The notes under the pieces: model-generated
Seen by the model: only the letters and a program-made list of their open reading frames with translations
Databases searched by the model: none
Told to the model about the DNA's origin: nothing
Assembly (NCBI RefSeq): GCF_000316115.1
Contig: NZ_JH993797.1
Coordinates: 730,486-794,485 of the forward strand
Source of the DNA: Leptolyngbya sp. PCC 7375
Lineage (GTDB): Bacteria; Cyanobacteriota; Cyanobacteriia; Phormidesmidales; Phormidesmidaceae
Direction: 5' to 3'
Length of the DNA: 64,000 nt
In this document: piece by piece, positions 58,675-64,000 of the stretch
Layout of the letters: each line of letters begins with the position of its first letter
Numbering within the stretch: position 1 is the first letter of the stretch
Translations under genes and position numbers: made by a program

Positions 58675-58799
58675 GGTGCGATCGCACTAGCCAAAGCTTC
58701 CAGGGTGGCAAGGGTGAGCGTCAGCAGTTGATTGGGGAATACTGATCGTAATTGAAGTCTACATGACAAACGCGGAGAACTCCGTGTCCCCCTTACTTG

Positions 58800-58831
58800 G
58801 CCTTCGTCATAGGTTTGACGAGGGCTTTTTT
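58800..58831 (+). terminator. Rho-independent terminator
   Basis: GCCTTCGTCA/TGACGAGGGC stem, 6-base loop, TTTTTT. It ends the plus-strand transcript. The 58675-58799 stretch before it holds only a duplicated 3' flank. Confidence 0.88.
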
Positions 58832-58870
58832 GTTGGAGTGGACTTGCTTAACAGAAACCAAGCCACTTGA

Positions 58871-59221
58871 TTAGATATAACGACGAATATGTGTAAATAA
58901 CTCTTTAAATAAAAAAGGATGTCTAATTAACTCTTTAGCTCCCAACCCTAGAACCTCGTCTCGCTGTATCTCTTCTCTTTCGGTCAAAACAATCACAGGT
59001 GTCTGGACTGCGTGTTCTTGCATTTGATGAAGCACACATATTCCATTTACATCCGACATCATCAGATTTAGCAAAATCAGATCAATTGTGCCCGAAAGCG
59101 ATAGCGTCAAGATATTGCTACCCTCTGTTTCAACTTGAGCCGCATACCCTGCTTTCAGAAGGCCTTTTACTAGCAGGTCTGAAATTCTTGGTTTATTTTC
59201 AGCGATGAGAACAGTGGCCAT
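58871..59221 (-). CDS. degenerate receiver (pseudo-REC) protein
   Basis: 116 aa, clearly homologous to the REC protein at 62022. The acidic pair is E8/N9 with K10, the phospho-acceptor position is N52 (LILLNLMMSD versus LILLDLGLSG), and the conserved Lys is His (RHPF). T80 remains. It cannot be phosphorylated in the normal way and probably acts as a constitutive or competitive partner. Confidence 0.85.
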   Translation of the reverse strand: MATVLIAENKPRISDLLVKGLLKAGYAAQVETEGSNILTLSLSGTIDLILLNLMMSDVNGICVLHQMQEHAVQTPVIVLTEREEIQRDEVLGLGAKELIRHPFLFKELFTHIRRYI

Positions 59222-59675
59222 ACATCCAGATCAAATTAGTTCTACAAAAATCAGCAGTCATTAGCACTACAGACGCATAGTCATTCCTAAGGTTTGCCAA
59301 GACGTTGCCCCAGACCATCTATTTAAGATGAAAATAAGGGTTTAACTAGACGTTTATTACAATAAAAAACATAGGTTTTAGTCCATGACTTGGCATCAGA
59401 GACTAACAAAAGCTCTATCTGAATTTGTTGATACTGATGCGATACAAACTGTTTGTGCAATTGGGATGCGATCGCAGCATGCTTAGAGAATTCCACACAC
59501 GAGCGGATGCTGATGATGCCTCTATGCCCCAAACGCCCCACCCGCTAACTCAGCTATCAAAATCAACATGCTAGTAGGTCATTCTATAAATAGTGTATAA
59601 AATCGTACATCCTACGGAGTCGTTATTCGTTCTGACTTTGTTAGACAGGAGCTGTGAATACAAAGGACTCCAGAA
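59222..59675. other. non-coding region upstream of the PEP-CTERM gene
   Basis: No credible gene. Contains a GCGATCGC at about 59467 and an AT-rich promoter-like stretch near 59580-59620. The duplicated block starts only inside the PEP-CTERM gene, so this flank is unique to copy 2. Confidence 0.5.
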
Positions 59676-60236
59676 ATGCTCAAACAGTTGACCTTAACAG
59701 TATTGGGTTCAACCGCAGTAATACTTGCACAATCGCTCACTTCGTCAGCACAAGCTGCAACTCTAGGCGGCAGTGGAACGTGTGCCAACGTAAGTTTTAA
59801 TTATATTGACTGTGCAGGTGCGTTCAGCGGTAATGACAAGGGTGCGCAGGGTACTGGGCTAAGCAATCTTGATGCTTTATTTGGCTCAGGATGGTCCTTC
59901 GCTGGAGACAATGAAGATAGTACAGTCTCCTTTACCTCAGGTGGCGATGGGACTAAAACGGGCAGTGCATCTACAAACCTGAGTGGCTTTGGTGCGATCG
60001 CGGTCAAAGCGGGAAACTCTTACTCACTCTACACAGTTGCCGATTTATCTAGCTTTGATTGGTCAACAGAAGGTGTAGCACCAGTTGGTAGAGGAAATAC
60101 CCCTGGTCTCTCACATTTATCTGTTTACAAGCAAGCTGGAGAGCCAGAGCCAGAGTCTAAATCTGTTCCCGAACCAGGCTTGTTACTAGGATTTCTAGGA
60201 TTAGTCGGTACCGGGGTTCGTCTTAAAAAGAACTAG
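59676..60236 (+). CDS. PEP-CTERM sorting-domain protein (intact copy)
   Basis: 186 aa. Signal peptide MLKQLTLTVLGSTAVILAQS to SAQA; secreted beta-rich body; C-terminal VPEPGLLLGFLGLVGTGVRL-KKN, the PEP motif, membrane helix and basic tail recognised by exosortase. Likely an exported, processed surface or matrix protein. IS630 is inserted three bases after the stop codon. Confidence 0.88.
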   Translation: MLKQLTLTVLGSTAVILAQSLTSSAQAATLGGSGTCANVSFNYIDCAGAFSGNDKGAQGTGLSNLDALFGSGWSFAGDNEDSTVSFTSGGDGTKTGSASTNLSGFGAIAVKAGNSYSLYTVADLSSFDWSTEGVAPVGRGNTPGLSHLSVYKQAGEPEPESKSVPEPGLLLGFLGLVGTGVRLKKN

Positions 60237-60239
60237 ATA

Positions 60240-61323
60240 AGTAGGTGAACTAAATTAATTACAATAGAAGAGTGTAAAAGATATCCATTCAGGCTTGTGA
60301 GCGAGCCTGTTTCAGTGCCATGAAATTGCAACGAGTGGTGACTCCCGAAACCCGTCATCTGCTTGAGCGGATCTATCGTCACAGCCGCCATCATCAGGTT
60401 CGTCAACGGGCGCATTGTCTACTGCTGTACAGCCAAGATTTCAGTATTTCGCAGCTGATGACGATTTTCTCAGTCGGTCAGAAGACGATCTACAACTGGC
60501 TCAATGAGTGGGAAGACCGCAGCGTCGCCGGTCTATACAATCGTCCGGGACGGGGGCGCAAGCCGACCTTCGATGCAGACCAAAAAGCGCAAATCAAGCA
60601 ATGGGCCAAGCAATATCCCCGGCAACTCAAACGCATCGTTCAGAAGGTTCAAGCAACCTGGAACATCACGGTCAGCACTCAGACGATCAAACGGGTCCTG
60701 AAATCGTTGAGAATGAGTTGGCATCGGTTTCGTCGCGGCTTGGGGAGACGGCCTAACCCACAGGAATATGCTCGCAAACAGGTAGCTTTGGAGATCTTGA
60801 AGCGTTTGGAGGAGTTAGGGCACATAGCGTTGTATTACATGGATGAAACCGGCTTTAGCCTGACTCCGACGATTCCTTATGGCTGGCAATCGATAGGCGA
60901 AACTGAGGTCATTCCGAGTACGCGCAGTCGTCACTTGAATATCCTCGGGTTTATGCAACGTCAGGGCGTGCTAGAGAGCTATGTTTCGACTCAGAGCATC
61001 ACCAGTGATGTGGTGATTGCTTGTATTGAGACCTTTTTCTCAACGGTGGATAAAGCAACCGTCATTGTGATGGACCAAGCCCCGATTCATACCAGTTACG
61101 CCATGCAGGACAAACGCGAGGAATGGAAGGCGAACGATATCTACATTTTTGAGTTACCCACCTATTCACCTGAGTTAAATCAGATCGAAATTGTATGGCG
61201 ATTCATGAAGTATGACTGGTTAGAAGCCAAAGCCTACGAGAGTTGGCAAAGCCTAAGAAATCATGTGGAAGAGATGTTACGCGGATTTGGACAAGACTTT
61301 GTAATTAATTTTGCATAGCTACT
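60240..61323 (+). mobile_element. IS630-family element with TA duplication
   Basis: 1084 bp. Inverted ends AGTAGGTGAAC... and AGTAGCTATGC..., both reaching ATTAATTAC. TA occurs at 60238-60239 and 61324-61325; copy 1 of the duplication has a single TA at this point, giving a clean empty site. Confidence 0.95.
60320..61318 (+). CDS. IS630-family transposase
   Basis: 332 aa. N-terminal HTHs (DFSISQLMTIFSVGQKTIYN), then DDE: YYMDETGFSL, VIVMDQAPIHTS, LPTYSPELNQIEIVWRFMK. Full-length. Confidence 0.93.
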   Translation: MKLQRVVTPETRHLLERIYRHSRHHQVRQRAHCLLLYSQDFSISQLMTIFSVGQKTIYNWLNEWEDRSVAGLYNRPGRGRKPTFDADQKAQIKQWAKQYPRQLKRIVQKVQATWNITVSTQTIKRVLKSLRMSWHRFRRGLGRRPNPQEYARKQVALEILKRLEELGHIALYYMDETGFSLTPTIPYGWQSIGETEVIPSTRSRHLNILGFMQRQGVLESYVSTQSITSDVVIACIETFFSTVDKATVIVMDQAPIHTSYAMQDKREEWKANDIYIFELPTYSPELNQIEIVWRFMKYDWLEAKAYESWQSLRNHVEEMLRGFGQDFVINFA

Positions 61324-61404
61324 TACGATAGTTAGCCCTATTAACAACTTGGCTGGTGTTGGGGATGGGTGAGATCGCGCATCTCAGTTTCTCCTTTAAA
61401 GGGA

Positions 61405-61432
61405 ACCCTTGGCTGACACTGGCCAAGGGTTA
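61405..61432. terminator. hairpin, copy 2
   Basis: AACCCTTGG/CCAAGGGTT, the mirror of 28943-28970. Confidence 0.6.
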
Positions 61433-61550
61433 ATAATGAGAATTCGACAAACACCCCTTTGTCTTGAGCAATATGCATCATCAAAAATGACGACTAGTTG
61501 GTCTTGAAAGTTTCTAATGCTCGTTATTCGGGTGCTTTTGAGCCTTTTCA

Positions 61551-61687
61551 TAAAAAACCCCTAGCCTGTAAACCAAGGGGCGAGGGGTTACTGATTTTTC
61601 CCTAGATTGAAAGACGGGTTCGCCCCGAAATCGGTTCCGATAGAACCATTCTCGTAGCGGGAAAAGGTTGCAGCAGACCTAGAGAAG
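61551..61687 (-). ncRNA. candidate structured small RNA, copy 2
   Basis: Identical on the minus strand to 28688-28822, including the Rho-independent terminator. Lies between the PEP-CTERM/IS630 unit and the REC gene in a 700-bp stretch that otherwise contains only the antirepressor remnant. Confidence 0.45.
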
Positions 61688-61742
61688 GCGATAACTCAAA
61701 GTACGTCGAAACTTGCACACTTTATTACCAAGGGTAAGCAAG

Positions 61743-61862
61743 GTGTCTAAACGATACGGTTTCGGTAAAGGTGCCAAGAAACTACCTAGAGAGATGCTAA
61801 GTATCCTGGATCAGAATTTTCAGGGTGCCAGAGGGCAGCGGCAGAGGTTGGTGGGGGAGTGA
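61743..61862 (+). pseudogene. antirepressor C-terminal remnant, copy 2
   Basis: 39 codons from GTG to TGA, identical to the mirror copy at 28512-28631. Aligns with the end of 55908-56696 with an internal deletion. Confidence 0.75.
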
Positions 61863-62021
61863 ACGGGCGTTTAGTGCCATGAATGGTTGCATTCATCAGC
61901 TATGATGTCCTATTAAACGAATAATTGACACTTTTCTGCAAATTCTGAGTCAATGCCTACATCTTCTTCCCCAAAAAGCCTTTACGCTTCAGGGTTGACG
62001 ACTTGAATTTAAGTTTGTATT

Positions 62022-62408
62022 GTGGCAACTATTTTAATTGTTGAAGACGACTCCCGAATCGCAGCCTTTGTATCAAAAGGGTTGGAAAAAGCAGGCTATC
62101 AAACCCAGGTAGCATCAGATGGAAATCAAGTTCTACCTTTAGCTTTATCAGGAAAATTTGACCTTATATTGCTAGATTTAGGGCTATCTGGAATGGATGG
62201 CAGGGAAGTCTTAAAGGAAATCCGTACGCAAGCCGTGCAGATCCCTGTGATCGTTGTGACGGCTCTTGACAATGACGAAGTTCGAGAAGACGTTCTCTCC
62301 TTAGGGGCTCAAGCATTCATTGCCAAGCCTTTCCGGTTTAACAGTCTATTGACGTGTGTTCGTGCCCATCTTAGAGAAGGCGAGATCTCAGCGCCTCAAA
62401 CTCAATAA
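62022..62408 (+). CDS. stand-alone response-regulator receiver (REC) protein, copy 2
   Basis: 128 aa, GTG start, identical to 27966-28352: E8, D9, D10, D52, T80, K102 all present. Together with the degenerate homologue at 58871 it gives three related REC-only proteins in the window, plus a distant fourth at 36869. Confidence 0.9.
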   Translation: MATILIVEDDSRIAAFVSKGLEKAGYQTQVASDGNQVLPLALSGKFDLILLDLGLSGMDGREVLKEIRTQAVQIPVIVVTALDNDEVREDVLSLGAQAFIAKPFRFNSLLTCVRAHLREGEISAPQTQ

Positions 62409-62763
62409 GAACTTGAGGTATTGTGAACACTTGAAAGGTGCGATCGCTCCCTACAGAACTGGGCACTCTAGATACTGAGGGCAGACATACTGCCTATTCA
62501 AACTTCTATAACAAAGCCGCCTCCAATGCCTTGTGTGTTGGGGGCTATTTAATGCCTGTCTGCACCCACCCCAACACCTACCCCCAATGCACAGAGCACC
62601 AGAGGGTAGGTGTATCGTCTACAACTGAAACTCTCGTCAATTACTCCAGCCGCAGCACCTTTAGTCTGCCCAGGGGGGGGATTTGAAAGCACCCCACCCA
62701 AAATAAACCCCCAGGGGCGTATTCCTAGGGGGTATGTTGTGCTGAATGCAGCTTGAGAGGCCC
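62409..62763. repeat. non-coding flank with hairpin repeat, copy C of three
   Basis: About 62470-62560 repeats GCAGACATACTGCC, TTCTATAACAAAGCC, and the pair around AATGCCTTGTGTG ending TTGGGGG. Further on, ACCCCCAGGGG and CCTAGGGGG match the flank at about 27768-27795, separated by an insertion absent in copy B. No credible gene. Confidence 0.5.
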
Positions 62764-64000
62764 CTAGAGGCTGGCAGTTGAAGCATTGTCTTGGGCTAAT
62801 GTTTTTCGATAATCATCAGCTTGAGCAATTTTAGTGAACGTTATTTCTGATTTGCAGATTTTTAGCTCCTCATCCACTTCTCTGACGGCCTTTGCGATGT
62901 CGTCTAGCGTTACCCGGAAAAATTCCTTTCGAGAATTGATTTTATTTATTCGTTTATCAGCAAACTTTTTGTGTAAACGAAGCTCAAGCTCTGGCGCATT
63001 TTCGCAAAAGATCATGGCATGAACATCGAAAGGAAAAGGTACAGAAGCATTACTCAACTCTTTGACTCGATCTATCGGTTCAAGACGTCGTGTCATGCCA
63101 ATCTTATAAACATTGTCTCCAAATGAACCAATATTTGAAATGACATAGACATGCCCAAGTTTTGTTAGTTGAGCTTGGGATATAGCCCTTTCTTTATTTA
63201 CTTCAGCCTCTGTGAGGCGATTTTGTAGTTCTTTGATCTGATCAAGCAGTTTTTGTTGATCATCACCGGTAGCTGACTCAACATCTTTGCGGGCTTTTTC
63301 TAAAGCTTTTTGGTATCGACGCTCCTCTTGTTCAGCTTCTTTTTTAGCCTTTTCAAGCTCACGTAAAGCCTTTTCTTCCTCGCGCATTTGTTCGCGAATG
63401 ATGCGTTGCTCTTCTTTTTCCTGGTTTTTCTTTTCTTGATATTCGTGAGTTAGCCAAAGCTCCCTGAACTTTAAATGCAAATATTCAACAGTGATCTCAC
63501 AAAAAGTGATTTTAGATAATTTGTTTAGAGCTTCATGTGAGCGTCTAATGCGCTGCTCCATCGCTTTAACATTGCTGTATTTGACTTTTGAAATGGATGC
63601 ATCACAGTCACCGTTAAAAGCGCGTAGAACAATCTTCAAAAAGCTATCTGTCATCTTTTTGCCTTTTTTTGCGCTACCTTCAAAGGTAAAGTTAATGCGA
63701 CAGATAGCAGCTTTTTTACTCTTGATTAGATCTTTCTGGTCCTTCCGAATCCTATCTAGTCGGTTCTTATATTCCTGCGACTCGCCAAAATCATATTTAG
63801 ACTCATAAAAACCGAATTCCTGAAGAATATCCTTCTCTTCAAGTTCTTCAAGTTTTGCCTTGAGATCTGATATTTTTGCAGATGTTTCCTGCTCTTCTAG
63901 TTGCGCTTGTTTATTCAGTTCCTTCAGTCGATCCCTAAGGACGGTGATCTGTGTGTCAAGCTTCCTGATTTCGTCATCCCTGGAAATCAGCCCGCCATAT
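62764..64000 (-). CDS. DUF4041 / T5orf172 (GIY-YIG-like) protein, 5' end beyond the window
   Basis: The frame is open from the right edge, so the ATG at 63654 is internal. Visible order: coiled coil, the DUF4041 block ILQEFGFYESKYDFGESQEY and GSAKKGKKMTDSFLKIVLRA-FNGDCD, a long charged coiled coil (EEEKALRELEKAKKEAEQEE), and a C-terminal T5orf172 domain (HVYVISNIGSFGDNVYKIGM-TRR...ELSNASVPFPFDVHAM...ELRLHKKF). Such proteins are frequent in phages and defence-rich islands; the domain is a GIY-YIG relative and may be a nuclease. At least 411 residues lie in the window. Confidence 0.85.
   Translation of the reverse strand, partial: YGGLISRDDEIRKLDTQITVLRDRLKELNKQAQLEEQETSAKISDLKAKLEELEEKDILQEFGFYESKYDFGESQEYKNRLDRIRKDQKDLIKSKKAAICRINFTFEGSAKKGKKMTDSFLKIVLRAFNGDCDASISKVKYSNVKAMEQRIRRSHEALNKLSKITFCEITVEYLHLKFRELWLTHEYQEKKNQEKEEQRIIREQMREEEKALRELEKAKKEAEQEERRYQKALEKARKDVESATGDDQQKLLDQIKELQNRLTEAEVNKERAISQAQLTKLGHVYVISNIGSFGDNVYKIGMTRRLEPIDRVKELSNASVPFPFDVHAMIFCENAPELELRLHKKFADKRINKINSRKEFFRVTLDDIAKAVREVDEELKICKSEITFTKIAQADDYRKTLAQDNASTASL

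Larger units (their letters stand above)
59703..62468 (+). repeat. long inverted duplication, copy 2 (with IS630)
   Basis: Matches 27907-29585 in reverse. The only large difference is the 1084-bp IS630. Divergence begins just before the REC-proximal hairpin repeat at 62469. Confidence 0.9.

Noticed and set aside
59323..59541. 72-codon minus-strand frame upstream of the PEP-CTERM gene
   Set aside because: No ribosome site or conserved feature; lies in promoter-like AT-rich DNA.

Overview
The window is cyanobacterial. The HIP1 octamer GCGATCGC recurs throughout (for example near 2645, 5302, 9188, 16807, 34495, 47270 and 62441). It also carries a DUF1816 protein, PEP-CTERM proteins and REC-only response regulators, which are typical of filamentous or IS-rich cyanobacteria. 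The genus cannot be named from the sequence alone. No rRNA or tRNA gene was recognised.

Layout. (1) 1-8.8 kb is chromosome-like: the 3' end of an ISKra4-type transposase, a membrane protein, a P-type cation ATPase, a glutathione S-transferase, an S9 prolyl-oligopeptidase and a PadR regulator. (2) 8.9-27 kb looks like the early half of a phage-like or plasmid-like integrated element. A tyrosine recombinase faces a long minus-strand operon (21.36 to 10.0 kb) whose genes are mostly linked by ATGA/GTGA/TGATG overlaps. The operon encodes a replication-organiser protein, a primase-helicase, a split-HKD PLD-like protein, a nuclease now split by an IS3 copy, and three DNA methyltransferases of different classes. 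Upstream are a ribbon-helix-helix gene and a divergent XRE repressor with repeated operators between them, then a ParA ATPase fused to an HsdR-N-like nuclease domain, its SAP/Rho_N partner, and a row of small phage-type genes. (3) 27-42.5 kb is mosaic: a cas-less mini-CRISPR cassette, a duplicated REC/PEP-CTERM block, IS200/IS605, a decapitated beta-helix protein, IS701-like and unclassified ISs, and a small cassette ending in an Acb2/Tad1-type anti-defence gene. (4) 42.5-53.2 kb is minus-strand modules of small membrane proteins, DNA-binding proteins, a nuclease-TM-SH3b protein and a membrane-anchored FtsK/HerA-like ATPase, with an IS4 insertion. (5) 53.3-58.7 kb holds a second mini-CRISPR cassette in the opposite orientation, small genes, and an XRE/antirepressor pair followed by a gene split by the second IS3 copy. 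(6) 58.8-64 kb holds a degenerate receiver protein, the second copy of the REC/PEP-CTERM block (with IS630) and a partial DUF4041/T5orf172 protein running off the edge.

How it fits together. Integrase, repressor region, replication genes, methyltransferases and an anti-defence sponge describe a temperate or plasmid-like element. I find no terminase, portal, major capsid or tail-tube gene and no cas gene. The element is therefore either a non-tailed or satellite-type virus, an integrative plasmid, or a decayed prophage. The membrane/ATPase module is the best candidate for an undescribed assembly or transfer apparatus.

The architecture is strikingly mirror-like. The IS3 copies, the CRISPR cassettes, the REC/PEP-CTERM blocks and a putative small-RNA element each occur twice in inverted orientation. 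At least four genes are cut or re-tailed by ISs, and in each case the original frame can be rebuilt in silico.
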